A DNA stretch of 64,000 nucleotides. Origin: Vibrio hangzhouensis. Its GTDB lineage: Bacteria > Pseudomonadota > Gammaproteobacteria > Enterobacterales > Vibrionaceae. The notes under the pieces are model-generated. The model did no database searches, was not told the origin of the DNA, and saw only the letters and a program-made list of their open reading frames with translations. Position numbers and translations under genes: made by a program. Of the stretch, positions 1 to 9,260 are shown piece after piece; position 1 is the stretch's first letter, and the number at the start of each line of letters is the position of its first letter. The stretch spans positions 62,001 through 126,000 of the forward strand of contig NZ_FNVG01000009.1 in assembly GCF_900107935.1 (NCBI RefSeq), written 5' to 3'.

Positions 1-503
1 TCCGTTGCAACCGGATGCTTCACTTCGTTCGCACGTTCCAGTGCAGAGGTCAGTACCGGCAGCTTGCCTTTCATTGCTATTTTAGGTGACACTGTCACCC
101 AGGTACTTTCGGTAACACGCACTTCTGATGTACCACTGGTTTCAATTTGGCATTGGCAACCTATTGCTTCGAATGCCTTGCAAAGCTCTGTTAAGTCGTA
201 TTCGCAAGGCTCTCCACCAGTGATCACTATGTGCTTCGCATTAAAGCCCTGCTGGTTATACATAACAACGATATCATCAGCGCTGACTTCGCTCCAGGTA
301 GGATCGTCACCCTGTTTGAGGATGATATCGCCAAATGAACGTTGCTGCTCTGGCTCTGCGGTCCAGGTTTGTTTGGTATCACACCATGCACACCCAACGT
401 TACATATCTGTAAGCGCACAAAAACTGCAGGTACACCAGTAAAGACACCTTCACCCTGAATGGTTTCAAACATCTCGTTAATTTTAAATCGAGTATGAGT
501 CAT
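1..503 (-). CDS. queE: 7-carboxy-7-deazaguanine synthase QueE (partial, 3' end outside window)
   Basis: Radical SAM enzyme that converts 6-carboxytetrahydropterin to 7-carboxy-7-deazaguanine in the queuosine/preQ0 pathway. The visible 167 residues start MTHTRFKINEMFETIQGEG and carry the iron-sulfur motif CNVGCAWC (CX3CX2C), followed by ITGGEP, the SAM-binding GGE motif. The family is about 220 residues, so roughly the last 55 lie beyond base 1. The ATG at 503 was chosen because homologues begin a few residues before KINEMFETIQGEG. The frame stays open upstream and the ribosome site is weak, so the start is not certain. The identity is clear from the motifs and from the overall match to Vibrio-type QueE. 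Confidence 0.93.
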   Translation of the reverse strand, partial: MTHTRFKINEMFETIQGEGVFTGVPAVFVRLQICNVGCAWCDTKQTWTAEPEQQRSFGDIILKQGDDPTWSEVSADDIVVMYNQQGFNAKHIVITGGEPCEYDLTELCKAFEAIGCQCQIETSGTSEVRVTESTWVTVSPKIAMKGKLPVLTSALERANEVKHPVAT

Positions 504-652
504 TAACACTTGCCAATAATCTAAGATGTGCAGACCATAAAGGAAGCCAATGAGAAATTCAATACAAACCGTGATACTAAATATCTGGCAAGCATAAGTG
601 GATTCTCTTATCCTAGGGACGTTTTGTTTTATTCTGTTTTTAGGTAAGTAAC

Positions 653-1456
653 GTGTATAAACTCATCGCCATCGATATGGATGGAACCCTTCTTACGTCT
701 GATAAAAAGATTACGACGCGTACCAAACAAGCGATCCATGCAGCTAAACAGCTAGGTGTGACAGTCGTGTTGGCTTCAGGGCGTCCACTTAACGGTATGC
801 TTGATGCGCTAGACGAGCTTGAGCTCAACACCGAGCATGATTTCGTCATTCATTTCAACGGTACCTTTGTACAGAAGGTCTCCTCAGGTGAAGTACTTCA
901 TCAGCAAATGCTTGATGGTCGCCGGGCTAGAGAAGTGGCAAATCTGGCAAAATCATTGGGACTGCATTGCCATGCGTTCAGCCGTCAACTAGGGCTCATT
1001 GCGACAGAATCAAACCCTTATACCGACCATGAGGCGGAAATCAATAAGCTCGACATTACCATCTACGATTTCGACAAACTCGAAGACGATCACGAAATTA
1101 TTAAAGCGATGATCGTGGGTGAACCGGAAAAACTGACCCAAGGTATTAATGACATTCCAGGTCACTATCACGAAGGTTATACCGTAGTGCAAAGCGCACC
1201 GTTCTTCCTTGAGTTTCTAAATCCACTGAGCAACAAAGGGGAAGGCGTTAAAGTAGTCGCTGACCATCTGGGAATCCCCTACGAACACATTATGTGTTTT
1301 GGTGACGCAGAGAACGACCATCACATGATCACATTTGCCGGGAAAGGTGTCGCCATGGCAAATGCGATGGATGAAACTAAATTGCTTGCAGATTACATCA
1401 CTGACAGCAACGATGACGACGGTGTAGCCAAAGCCATTGAGAAATTTGTGCTATAG
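653..1456 (+). CDS. yidA: Cof-type HAD sugar phosphatase YidA
   Basis: HAD-superfamily phosphatase of the Cof/YidA subfamily, expected to dephosphorylate small sugar phosphates in the cytoplasm. It begins GTG (MYKLIAIDMDGTLL). The motif-I aspartates are in DMDGT, motif II is ASGRP, and the motif III/IV region is NKGEGVKVVADHLGI then FGDAENDHHMI. The 267 residues match the family length (E. coli YidA is about 270). An in-frame stop lies four codons upstream of the GTG, which fixes the start, with a TAGGTAAG ribosome site just before it. It is followed 40 bases later by yegS in the same direction, so the two may be co-transcribed. Confidence 0.92.
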   Translation: MYKLIAIDMDGTLLTSDKKITTRTKQAIHAAKQLGVTVVLASGRPLNGMLDALDELELNTEHDFVIHFNGTFVQKVSSGEVLHQQMLDGRRAREVANLAKSLGLHCHAFSRQLGLIATESNPYTDHEAEINKLDITIYDFDKLEDDHEIIKAMIVGEPEKLTQGINDIPGHYHEGYTVVQSAPFFLEFLNPLSNKGEGVKVVADHLGIPYEHIMCFGDAENDHHMITFAGKGVAMANAMDETKLLADYITDSNDDDGVAKAIEKFVL

Positions 1457-1496
1457 TCTTTGAGTGCTGGGATAACCCTCTGTTTTAAGGAATTTT

Positions 1497-2399
1497 ATGA
1501 CTGTTCGCTTACTGCTCAACGGAAAAAAAGCGGCTCAACAAGACATTCGTGACGCCGTGTATCAACTTCGAAGTGAAGGCCATGAGATAGAAGTCAGAGT
1601 CACTTGGGAAGGTGGCGATATTGAACGAATGGTCAGAGAGTGTCATGAACAAGGCGTTACCCGGCTCATCGCTGGTGGCGGAGATGGTACGATAAACGAG
1701 GTAGTCGATGCCTTGTTAAATCATGATGCCGGGTCACTCGAAGTGGCTATCCTGCCACTAGGGACCGCCAATGACTTTGCCACTGCCTGCAAAATCCCGA
1801 CTGAGTCCGCCTATGAAGCTCTGCTATTGGGCATCACCGGAGAAGCGGTTAAGGTCGATGCCGCACGCGCCAATGAACGTCATTTTATCAACATAGCAAC
1901 GGCTGGCTTTGGGGCTCAGGTTACGGCTACCACTCCAGTCGCATTGAAAAACTTTTTGGGTGGTGGTGCCTATACTCTTTCGGGTTTAGTGCAAGCCATC
2001 AACTTCCAGCCATTTGATGGCATTGTTAAATACGATGGTAAAGTTGTAGAAAGCAATGTCGTTGTTGGAGCCGTTTGCAATGGCAGAATGGCAGGTGGTG
2101 GCCAGCCCCTATCCCCCGGTTCATTCATAAACGACGGACTCCTTGACGTTGTCTCACTGGAAGAGTTCACCCCGGCAGAGATCCCTGCCGTCATTGATGA
2201 ACTTATGCAGGGTGACGCTTTCTCAGGTAGATTCGTTAAGAGAAATCAAGTGCGCTCACTCGAATGGTCATCCGGCTCTGTGATGCCAGTGAATCTTGAC
2301 GGTGAGCCACTAAATGCTAAGCAAATTACATTTGAGGTATTGCCGGGCGCAATTAAACTTGTCTTGCCGCGTTTAAGTCCTGTACTCAAGCAGAGTTGA
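1497..2399 (+). CDS. yegS: lipid kinase YegS
   Basis: Diacylglycerol-kinase-like lipid kinase of the YegS/Rv2252/BmrU family; the E. coli member phosphorylates phosphatidylglycerol in vitro. The nucleotide-binding motif GGGDGTINEV is at about residues 60-69, and LPLGTANDFA follows at about 87-96. A C-terminal beta domain carries the GEPL element. The length of 300 residues matches E. coli YegS (299). ATG at 1497 follows TTTTAAGGAATTTT. The gene ends just before a strong bidirectional hairpin shared with convergent nagK. Confidence 0.93.
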   Translation: MTVRLLLNGKKAAQQDIRDAVYQLRSEGHEIEVRVTWEGGDIERMVRECHEQGVTRLIAGGGDGTINEVVDALLNHDAGSLEVAILPLGTANDFATACKIPTESAYEALLLGITGEAVKVDAARANERHFINIATAGFGAQVTATTPVALKNFLGGGAYTLSGLVQAINFQPFDGIVKYDGKVVESNVVVGAVCNGRMAGGGQPLSPGSFINDGLLDVVSLEEFTPAEIPAVIDELMQGDAFSGRFVKRNQVRSLEWSSGSVMPVNLDGEPLNAKQITFEVLPGAIKLVLPRLSPVLKQS

Positions 2400-2445
2400 G
2401 ATACCTATCTGGTGTAACAGCATTTCCTTTACTTAGATCAACTAA

Positions 2446-2471
2446 AAAGGCGACCCTAGTGGGTCGCCTTT
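2446..2471. terminator. bidirectional rho-independent terminator between yegS and nagK
   Basis: Perfect inverted repeat AAAGGCGACCC-TAGT-GGGTCGCCTTT in the convergent gap. The A/T flanks give a T-rich tail on either strand. Confidence 0.88.
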
Positions 2472-2488
2472 GTACAATAAATGAAGGT

Positions 2489-3397
2489 CTATTTGATGTT
2501 CAAGAAGGCTGCACCACGCACGCCACCAGAATCACCGTGTTTAGCCTTAACAATTTTAGGGCACTTAGCAACAGACATCAGATATTTAGGAATACGCTTA
2601 GGCATTTCTTCATAGATGAGATCGTAATTTGACAGACCGCCACCCAATGTCACTACGTGTGGATCGTTTGCCGTGAAGATGTTTGCTAAACAGATGGCCA
2701 GTAACTCCATGAACATGTCCACAAACTCAATGGCATCGGCGTCACCTTCTTCGCGCGCCTTAATAATGTCGATCGCTTTTTTGCTTTCGCCGTAGTAGTT
2801 GGCATAAAGCAGTTCAAAGCCACGTCCTGACAGATAATTGTCTAGGCAGCCTTTTTTACCACAACCACAATCAAGTAGCGGTGCTTTTTCGCCAAGATGG
2901 AACCACGCATCAATAGGTAAACGCATATGACCCAGTTCACCAGCTACGTGGTTGCGGCCTGAAAATACCTTACCTTCATAGATAAGACCGCCACCGAAGC
3001 CTGTACCAAGAATCAGACCCATTACTGATGGTTCGTCTTTCAGCTCTTCATCCCACGCTTCTGACAGTGCAAAGCAGTTTGCATCATTTTCAAGTTTAAC
3101 TTCACGGCCGATTTTTGCTTCGAGATCACGACGAAGAGGCTTGCCTTTAGCACATGCGATATTTACTGTTAGTACAGTTTCGTCTTCCGCGTCTTCCATA
3201 CCAGGCAGACCAAGACCTACCTTGCCTTCAACGCCAAACTCAGCATCATACTTAGCGACCAAACCTGCTAATGTATCAACCAACAGCTGATAATCACCAC
3301 CAGGCGTAGGAACACGTTCTGTAGCAACACGCTCCAGGTTCTCATTGAAAGCACCAAATTCAATTTTAGTGCCGCCGACATCAAAGCCGTAATACAT
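2489..3397 (-). CDS. nagK: N-acetyl-D-glucosamine kinase NagK
   Basis: ROK-family sugar kinase that phosphorylates N-acetylglucosamine in amino-sugar salvage (chitin or murein sugars). It shows the N-terminal phosphate-binding loop [14 protein letters not shown], the ENDANCF motif, LGTGFGGG, and the ROK zinc site in ELGH plus [18 protein letters not shown]. The start MYYGFDVGG at 3397 is chosen over an upstream in-frame M because AAGGAGAG lies seven bases before it. This gives 302 residues, close to E. coli NagK (303). It is monocistronic and convergent with yegS. Confidence 0.94.
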   Translation of the reverse strand: MYYGFDVGGTKIEFGAFNENLERVATERVPTPGGDYQLLVDTLAGLVAKYDAEFGVEGKVGLGLPGMEDAEDETVLTVNIACAKGKPLRRDLEAKIGREVKLENDANCFALSEAWDEELKDEPSVMGLILGTGFGGGLIYEGKVFSGRNHVAGELGHMRLPIDAWFHLGEKAPLLDCGCGKKGCLDNYLSGRGFELLYANYYGESKKAIDIIKAREEGDADAIEFVDMFMELLAICLANIFTANDPHVVTLGGGLSNYDLIYEEMPKRIPKYLMSVAKCPKIVKAKHGDSGGVRGAAFLNIK

Positions 3398-3551
3398 GCA
3401 AACTCTCCTTGCTAACCTCAACACGAGGGAAAAAATTTTAGATAACTGACCGCATTATCCATATCCCTACCCCCTCAAACCGTGACGCAGCCCCAATTTA
3501 TTCCTTTGTTTTCGCCACCTGGTCAACAACTCATCACATTAGCCGTGAAGT

Positions 3552-4292
3552 TTAGACCGAGTTCGCGTTTTTTATTAGACCGATGAAATTATTCAATGCA
3601 GGACGAGATAAATCGGAAGAAAAACGAGTTTTGCTCAACATATAACTTTCGCGAAACACAGAAAACCATTGAGCCAGAACTTTTGATGTGTATGCAGCAC
3701 CAAACTGCTCAAAGACAATACTTGCCACTTCCGCTGTCGCCAGATGGTCTTCGTGCTCTGACTTTCTCATCATATAACTGGAGAGCGTTTCAGGCTTTAT
3801 CGAGCATACAGGATACCCATCTAGATAAGGGGACTTCCGGAACATGCGCCTGGCTTCTCGCCAGCTGCCATCTAAGAAAATAAACAGCAGCTTTTTACCA
3901 CCAGGTGGCTGGAATTGCTGCGGCTGTATCAAACGAGCTTTGTCATCGACGTAATCTTCTGGAAAGATCACCACAGGCTGATAGGTCTTATCATTGAGTA
4001 GTGCTAGCAGTTCTTTGTTTGGTTCGGTTCTATGCCAGGGAAACGCGTACCCTTCTTCAACCGTATCAAGAATAAGGCGACCGGTATTACTTGGTTTTAA
4101 AATCTCAGCGTCAGAAACAAGCAACAATACCGCAAAGTCAGAACGGCCTGCCGGTTGGTGCTCGCAAATGCAATATTGCTCCGCGATTTGGCACTGTTTA
4201 CAACGAATCACTTTGGCACCTCGTGCATTAAATGGCTTAGTTGCGGCAGCCAGGCGTTCATCGTACATTTTATGGAAAGCGTGACGTCTCAT
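3552..4292 (-). CDS. tapT: DTW-domain tRNA-uridine aminocarboxypropyltransferase (TapT/YfiP type)
   Basis: DTW-domain protein that in E. coli installs acp3U at position 47 of tRNAs using SAM. It has an N-terminal cysteine cluster (CKQCQIAEQYCICEH), typical of the YfiP branch, and the signature region LFIFLDGSWREARRM, where the family D-x-T-W motif reads D-G-S-W. The 246 residues fit the family. It is divergent from the hydroxylase gene at 4368 with about 75 bases between. The neighbouring TuaA branch of DTW proteins has the same activity, so the exact paralogue is inferred. Confidence 0.82.
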   Translation of the reverse strand: MRRHAFHKMYDERLAAATKPFNARGAKVIRCKQCQIAEQYCICEHQPAGRSDFAVLLLVSDAEILKPSNTGRLILDTVEEGYAFPWHRTEPNKELLALLNDKTYQPVVIFPEDYVDDKARLIQPQQFQPPGGKKLLFIFLDGSWREARRMFRKSPYLDGYPVCSIKPETLSSYMMRKSEHEDHLATAEVASIVFEQFGAAYTSKVLAQWFSVFRESYMLSKTRFSSDLSRPALNNFIGLIKNANSV

Positions 4293-4367
4293 TTTCGTGG
4301 TATTCTGACAAAAGGTGGCGGGATTCTACTCTTGTCAGTGACGTTAGTAAAAGGAAACACGATCTCA

Positions 4368-5174
4368 ATGGAAAACAGTGACTCAATAAGGCTGGCTATT
4401 TTTAGTGCCGTATTGGTGATATGCGCCATCTGGGAATGGGCGGCACCGCGTAAGCAACGCACAAGAACAAGGCTGCTCAGATGGACAAACAATCTGGGCT
4501 TGGTTGGCCTTAACTCCGCAATTCTGGCGATGACCATGCCTATACTGGCCATTGAAGCGGCGGTGTTATCTCAGAACAATCAGATAGGACTACTGCATCA
4601 CTTGCCTGTTTCCTCTTGGATTACCGTTCCGCTCTCTGTGGTTCTGCTGGATGCAGTTATCTATGCACAGCATCGAGTCTTCCATCGAATTCCAATCCTG
4701 TGGCGCTTACATCGTATGCATCACGCCGACCGGGACATTGACGTTACCACTGGAGCCAGATTTCATCCCATCGAAATCATCCTCTCGATGTGGATAAAGA
4801 TCGCCGTTGTTTTGGCACTCGGAGTGTCTCCCTTAGCTGTGTTGTTATTCGAAATCATTCTAAATGCCAGTGCGATGTTCAACCACAGTAATGCTAAGTT
4901 GCCACTAGTCGCGGATAAACGACTGAGAACCGTCATCGTGACTCCGGACTTTCACCGGGTTCACCACTCCATTATCGCCAAAGAAACGCACTCAAATTTT
5001 GGCTTCTTTCTGTCTGTTTGGGACAGATGGTTTGGCACTTATCGGTCACAACCTGAGCTCGGGCATGACAAAGTCGTCATTGGCCTCCCTGAATTCGCAG
5101 CTCCCGAGGAACAAAGGTTGGACAAATTACTTACCCAACCATTCCGGAAAGACCCTACAGCTAAGCGTGATTGA
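4368..5174 (+). CDS. sterol desaturase / fatty acid hydroxylase family membrane protein
   Basis: Integral membrane diiron hydroxylase family (268 residues). The histidine clusters that bind iron are visible in order: HRVFH, HRMHH, then HRVHH with a following HSNFGF element. About four hydrophobic segments lie before and between them. The substrate is not predictable; family members act on sterols, fatty acids or carotenoids. The ATG at 4368 is preceded by AAAGGAAA; the open frame extends further upstream, but that part overlaps the divergent tapT gene and is unlikely to be translated. The end overlaps the convergent chemoreceptor by 14 bases. Confidence 0.85.
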   Translation: MENSDSIRLAIFSAVLVICAIWEWAAPRKQRTRTRLLRWTNNLGLVGLNSAILAMTMPILAIEAAVLSQNNQIGLLHHLPVSSWITVPLSVVLLDAVIYAQHRVFHRIPILWRLHRMHHADRDIDVTTGARFHPIEIILSMWIKIAVVLALGVSPLAVLLFEIILNASAMFNHSNAKLPLVADKRLRTVIVTPDFHRVHHSIIAKETHSNFGFFLSVWDRWFGTYRSQPELGHDKVVIGLPEFAAPEEQRLDKLLTQPFRKDPTAKRD

Positions 5175-7200
5175 GGGTATATTTGTGCAACATCGCCTGC
5201 TGATGCCCGGCAATATCAGCGACTTGTTCTGCACTTTCCACCATAGACTCAAGCTGCAAATTGGAATTCTCACTCTGATCGTTAACCTGTACGATAGAGC
5301 GACCCACATCTGAGGTGGCACGTTGCTGTTGCTCGGTCGCCACAGACACTTGCTCAATGCGACCTGTTATCTGATTGAACGACAGTGCTATATCGGAGAA
5401 AGAGGTCTTTACTTTGTCACTAGATTTCAATGCATGATTCATCTCATTTCGAGAGTCTATTACCGACTGTCGAGAATCCTGAGACGCACGTATCAGGTCC
5501 GCCATCATTTGGCGAATGCTTGTTGTCTGATTTGACGTATCATTCGCCAGTTTTCGTACCTCATCGGCCACGACAGCGAAACCTCGACCTTTTTCCCCTG
5601 CGCGAGCAGCTTCAATCGCAGCATTAAGGGACAGCAGATTGGTGTTGTCGGCTATCCCGCTGATCATATCCACCAGGTCTTGAATCTGTTTAACCTTCAC
5701 TTCTAGTTGATCCATTGCCGCTTCGTTGGTTCCCAATTTCTGTTCCAGAGTTCGAAGTCGTTGCTGATTCTCCTCAACAGCTTGCATTCCTAAGTTTGTA
5801 TACCCCTCGGCCTTTTGGGCATCAGTGAATGAGGCTGCGGTTACCGTGGCAATCTCTTTAATAGAAGCTTCGAGTTCAGTTACCGTAGCAACCATACAGT
5901 CCAAAGAAGCACTTTGAGTACGAAGACTGAGGCGCGACTGGTCAGCGGCACCGTGGCTGAGTTCTGCCGTCTGATATAGAGTTTCGCAATTGCGAGTGAC
6001 GAGTTCGATGGAATTGTGCGTCGAATCAATAACCAAATTGAGTTTTGTCGCAATATCTCTCAATTCCTTCGGACCGGATAAAACAACAGCGCCGGTAAGG
6101 TCATGTTCTGTCAAACGTCTAAGCTGTTTGATAATGCTTTTAAGGGCTGAATTCAGCCACCGACGTAATACCAGGAATATCCCAACGATCATTGAAACCA
6201 GCGCGCCCGATGCCGTCAGTAAGACAAGGACATTGTCATTAATAGTTTCGTTCACTACGCCCTGACTCGTGAGAATCAATCCTGCTGCAGTTTCAGATAG
6301 TTCCGAGAGAAGATTAGTGGTTTCATTGGCCAGTAGAGTCGCTTGAGCCAGTTCGTTCTTTTGCTTCTCGACCCATTCCAGACGTGCAAGAATCTTCTTC
6401 AAGACACCCTGTTCGGAAAAGCCCTGCTGCACCATATTGTATGGTGCGGTTAAACTTGTAAACTCCTTCACTTCAGGGTGCCATTGTGAGAAATCATCAA
6501 AAGCGAGATTTATGCCCGCAATACGATTGCGCATTTCGCGGTATTCCCGTCTGGCACTTGTCACCTCCTCGTGCATCATTAACACCAGAAAAGTACTCTC
6601 CATAGAGCTGGCGCTCGCGATAAAACGACTCGCAGCATCGGCTGACGCAAGATTATCCTGTGACAGAAGCAGACTGATTCGATTCATTTCAGGACCGATA
6701 GAGCTCAGCCCATAGCGAAGGCCAGCGACATCTTTATCAATTTCAGCCTTCATGACCAATATCTGTGATTGCATTGCCAACACAGACTCGGTCAGTGATT
6801 GCAGTTCGATGATTTTCGCCTTCAATGTATCTCTTTGCTCTATTGTCACAGAATTAGCAAACGTTTCTGCAATAGCAAAGAGATTACTGACCCTACCTTC
6901 ACTCAACCCAGTTAACTCTTTAATGCGTTGCCGTGTAATATCCAGTTCACTTATTGAGGATTGCTGGGTTCCATAATTGAGCAGTTTCAACTGCTCTAGT
7001 ATGTCTTGTGTTAACGCTGCATTGTTCATTGCCAGAGGCAGAGCTTTATCTGACAAATTATCAAATTCCTGCTTAACTTGTTTAAGTCCATTGGTACTAA
7101 GCAGACTTAAAACGATAAAAAACAGAATGATGAGCAGAAATATTGCACTCAAGGAGTGAATAAGAGAAATGGAAGGTTTTCCTTTTCTGTGGGATGTCAT
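5161..7200 (-). CDS. methyl-accepting chemotaxis protein
   Basis: Transmembrane chemoreceptor, 679 residues. A first membrane segment (about residues 15-38) is followed by a large, mostly helical periplasmic region of about 290 residues. That region resembles a long helical-bundle sensor rather than a Cache domain. A second membrane segment follows (about 322-345), then HAMP, and a cytoplasmic signalling domain whose hairpin tip has [20 protein letters not shown]. There is no C-terminal CheR-docking pentapeptide; the protein ends YTLNHA. Ligand unknown. It is not next to other che genes, as is usual for Vibrio receptors. Confidence 0.92.
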   Translation of the reverse strand: MTSHRKGKPSISLIHSLSAIFLLIILFFIVLSLLSTNGLKQVKQEFDNLSDKALPLAMNNAALTQDILEQLKLLNYGTQQSSISELDITRQRIKELTGLSEGRVSNLFAIAETFANSVTIEQRDTLKAKIIELQSLTESVLAMQSQILVMKAEIDKDVAGLRYGLSSIGPEMNRISLLLSQDNLASADAASRFIASASSMESTFLVLMMHEEVTSARREYREMRNRIAGINLAFDDFSQWHPEVKEFTSLTAPYNMVQQGFSEQGVLKKILARLEWVEKQKNELAQATLLANETTNLLSELSETAAGLILTSQGVVNETINDNVLVLLTASGALVSMIVGIFLVLRRWLNSALKSIIKQLRRLTEHDLTGAVVLSGPKELRDIATKLNLVIDSTHNSIELVTRNCETLYQTAELSHGAADQSRLSLRTQSASLDCMVATVTELEASIKEIATVTAASFTDAQKAEGYTNLGMQAVEENQQRLRTLEQKLGTNEAAMDQLEVKVKQIQDLVDMISGIADNTNLLSLNAAIEAARAGEKGRGFAVVADEVRKLANDTSNQTTSIRQMMADLIRASQDSRQSVIDSRNEMNHALKSSDKVKTSFSDIALSFNQITGRIEQVSVATEQQQRATSDVGRSIVQVNDQSENSNLQLESMVESAEQVADIAGHQQAMLHKYTLNHA

Positions 7201-7345
7201 AGCGATTCCATTGCTTCTGTTGATTAAATTGCAACCAAACCTTTATGTTGAATAGTACAACTTCTTGATTTGGTGTAACATTAATCGAAATGGTAGTTAT
7301 CGTTAATGACATGTTTATTACATATTGATGTAAGCAGTGTGACAA

Positions 7346-7816
7346 ATGAAAATTGTTAAGCTATTGATTCCCCTTGGTATAGTGGTGTTGTTAGGTGCTT
7401 GCTCAAGTCAGCCTGAACACGCAGTGCACACTCAGCAAAGTTACAATACTCCTGAGAACGCCCCATTTTTAACCGAATATAACAAGTGGAAAGGTGTACC
7501 ATACCGGCTAGGGGGAAACAGTTTCTCTGGCGTTGACTGCTCTGCGTTCGTTCAGGCCGTCTATCAGGATGCGTACGCCGTCAATCTACCGCGCACCACT
7601 GCTCAACAAGTCACGATTGGTCAAAAAGTCTCCTACAATAGCGCACAGAGTGGTGATCTTGTTTTCTTTAAAACCGGAAGAAAGACGCGCCATGTAGGAA
7701 TATACCTGGGTGGTAACACATTTATGCACGCCTCGACTTCTAAAGGTGTTGTTTTGTCACGACTAGACAACCCTTATTGGGCCTCGACATTTTGGCAATT
7801 CAGAAGTGTGCAGTGA
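7346..7816 (+). CDS. nlpC: NlpC/P60-family lipoprotein (murein peptidase-like)
   Basis: Secreted lipoprotein with a C-terminal NlpC/P60 cysteine-peptidase domain, expected to cut murein peptide stems at the outer membrane. The signal peptide ends in the lipobox LGAC (Cys about 19). Catalytic cysteine is in GVDCSAFVQ, the histidine is in TRHVGIYLG, and a further histidine is in FMHAS. At 156 residues it is the length of E. coli NlpC (154). The symbol follows length and domain layout; a Spr/MepS-like role is possible. Confidence 0.87.
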   Translation: MKIVKLLIPLGIVVLLGACSSQPEHAVHTQQSYNTPENAPFLTEYNKWKGVPYRLGGNSFSGVDCSAFVQAVYQDAYAVNLPRTTAQQVTIGQKVSYNSAQSGDLVFFKTGRKTRHVGIYLGGNTFMHASTSKGVVLSRLDNPYWASTFWQFRSVQ

Positions 7817-7864
7817 TCGGTTAATTCACACTTACACTCTTCATAAAAGCGGAACTGAAACTGG

Positions 7865-8209
7865 CTAGTCGTATTTTGCCACTGCAGTATCAAACAGATT
7901 CTTTACCAACGCGATGTACTCTTCCAAAAAAGCGACCTGTTCATTGGTTGCTTTACGGCTCCATACGCCTGCCAGTACTTCTTCAAGATCCTGTATCACC
8001 AGGTCCACTTCTTTCAGCAGTTTAAAGCGAACACTTGAGTGCAACTCTGGGTTTTGCTCAAACAGAACCATGATGTTCGATGCCACCATATCCGTAGAGA
8101 CGTCTTCGATGGTTTCGTCACCAGTATCCCCAGAGGAGTCAGTAAACACACTTAAATTGAATGCGAGATGTTCGATTAATGCCTGATAGCCGTCAGTATC
8201 TACAACCAA
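7865..8209 (-). CDS. DUF3802 family protein
   Basis: Small acidic cytoplasmic protein of 114 residues that I recognise as the Vibrio/Photobacterium family DUF3802, whose function is not known. It starts with TTG (MVVDTDGYQALIEHL), supported by AGGAGAGAAGCC directly upstream. No membrane segment or catalytic motif is visible and the sequence is predicted to be largely helical. Convergent with the nlpC-like gene. Confidence 0.75.
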   Translation of the reverse strand: MVVDTDGYQALIEHLAFNLSVFTDSSGDTGDETIEDVSTDMVASNIMVLFEQNPELHSSVRFKLLKEVDLVIQDLEEVLAGVWSRKATNEQVAFLEEYIALVKNLFDTAVAKYD

Positions 8210-8391
8210 GGCTTCTCTCCTAGCAAATGTTTAAATGACAATGAGTTAAACATAACAAACCTGGGTCACGTTTGTAAGAACTGGTACGTAAAATCGCGCT
8301 ATATGTCAACGAATCTGTGCGCTCACAGTATGTTATGTAAGCAATATTGTTCTACACTAGCCATAGACTGGCAACCAGACAGGAGTAGCAT

Positions 8392-9258
8392 ATGTGGCAA
8401 GCGATTTCTAATCAGCTATCAGAAACTCTCATGTTCGAGTTTACCATTACTGAGCGGGTGAAAATGAGCGGTGGTGAGATCAACCAATGCTATATGATCA
8501 GTGACGGTGAACAGCGCTACTTCGTTAAAACCAATGAAAGAGAGTTTCTCCCCAAGTTTGAAATTGAAGCGGAAAACCTGAAAGCTTTACGTGAAACGGG
8601 CACAGTGCATGTTCCTGAGGTGGTGCTCATAAGCAACACCAAAGAATGCGCCTTTCTCGTGTTGAACTATATTCCGGTCAAACCGCTGGATACTGCCGAT
8701 GCCAGTTTTCAATTTGGTGTTGAACTTGCCAAACTTCACAAATGGGGTGAACAGAAAGAGTTTGGTTTCGATCAGGACAACTACATTGGTGCCACTCTGC
8801 AACCAAATCAGTGGCACAAGAAATGGTCACGTTTTTTCTCTGAACAACGTATTGGTTGGCAGTTGCAACTACTGAAAGAGAAACAAGTTACCTTTACCGA
8901 CATTGACGACTTTGTAGATCTGATCAACGAACAGCTCTCAGGACACAATCCAAAGCCCTCCCTGCTCCACGGTGACTTATGGTATGGCAATGCGGCAAAT
9001 ACCGCTTTTGGGCCTATTTGTTATGATCCTGCCAGTTATTGGGGGGATCGCGAATGCGATCTCGCTATGACCGAACTGTTTGGTGGTTTTAGACAAGAGT
9101 TCTACGATGGCTATGAAAGCGTGTTGCCTATCGATCCCATATACGAATACAGGAAACACATTTACAACCTTTATCACGTGCTTAATCACTGCAATTTGTT
9201 TGGCGGAGGATATCTGGATCAGGCAGAGAAACTCATTGCGACGATTCAGGCCTCATAA
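8392..9258 (+). CDS. fructosamine kinase family protein (YniA-like)
   Basis: Protein-kinase-fold small-molecule kinase of the fructosamine-3-kinase family (E. coli YniA type), thought to act in repair of glycated amines. Visible motifs are the lysine in YFVKTN, the catalytic loop HGDLWYGN, and the metal-binding DPASYWGDRECDLAM. The 288 residues match the family (about 286-290). The ATG at 8392 follows GACAGGAGTAGCAT. It stops two bases before the end of the convergent GNAT-HAD gene. Confidence 0.9.
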   Translation: MWQAISNQLSETLMFEFTITERVKMSGGEINQCYMISDGEQRYFVKTNEREFLPKFEIEAENLKALRETGTVHVPEVVLISNTKECAFLVLNYIPVKPLDTADASFQFGVELAKLHKWGEQKEFGFDQDNYIGATLQPNQWHKKWSRFFSEQRIGWQLQLLKEKQVTFTDIDDFVDLINEQLSGHNPKPSLLHGDLWYGNAANTAFGPICYDPASYWGDRECDLAMTELFGGFRQEFYDGYESVLPIDPIYEYRKHIYNLYHVLNHCNLFGGGYLDQAEKLIATIQAS

Positions 9259-9260
9259 GC

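Noticed and set aside
504..652. preQ1 riboswitch upstream of queE
   Set aside because: No compact preQ1 aptamer pattern (C-rich loop with A-rich tail) is visible on the minus strand before the queE start.
2396..2632. 78-codon plus-strand frame after yegS
   Set aside because: It spans the terminator and the antisense of nagK; no coding support.
4155..4367. N-terminal extension of the sterol-desaturase-like protein
   Set aside because: It lies antisense within tapT and shows no homology; the ATG at 4368 has a ribosome site.
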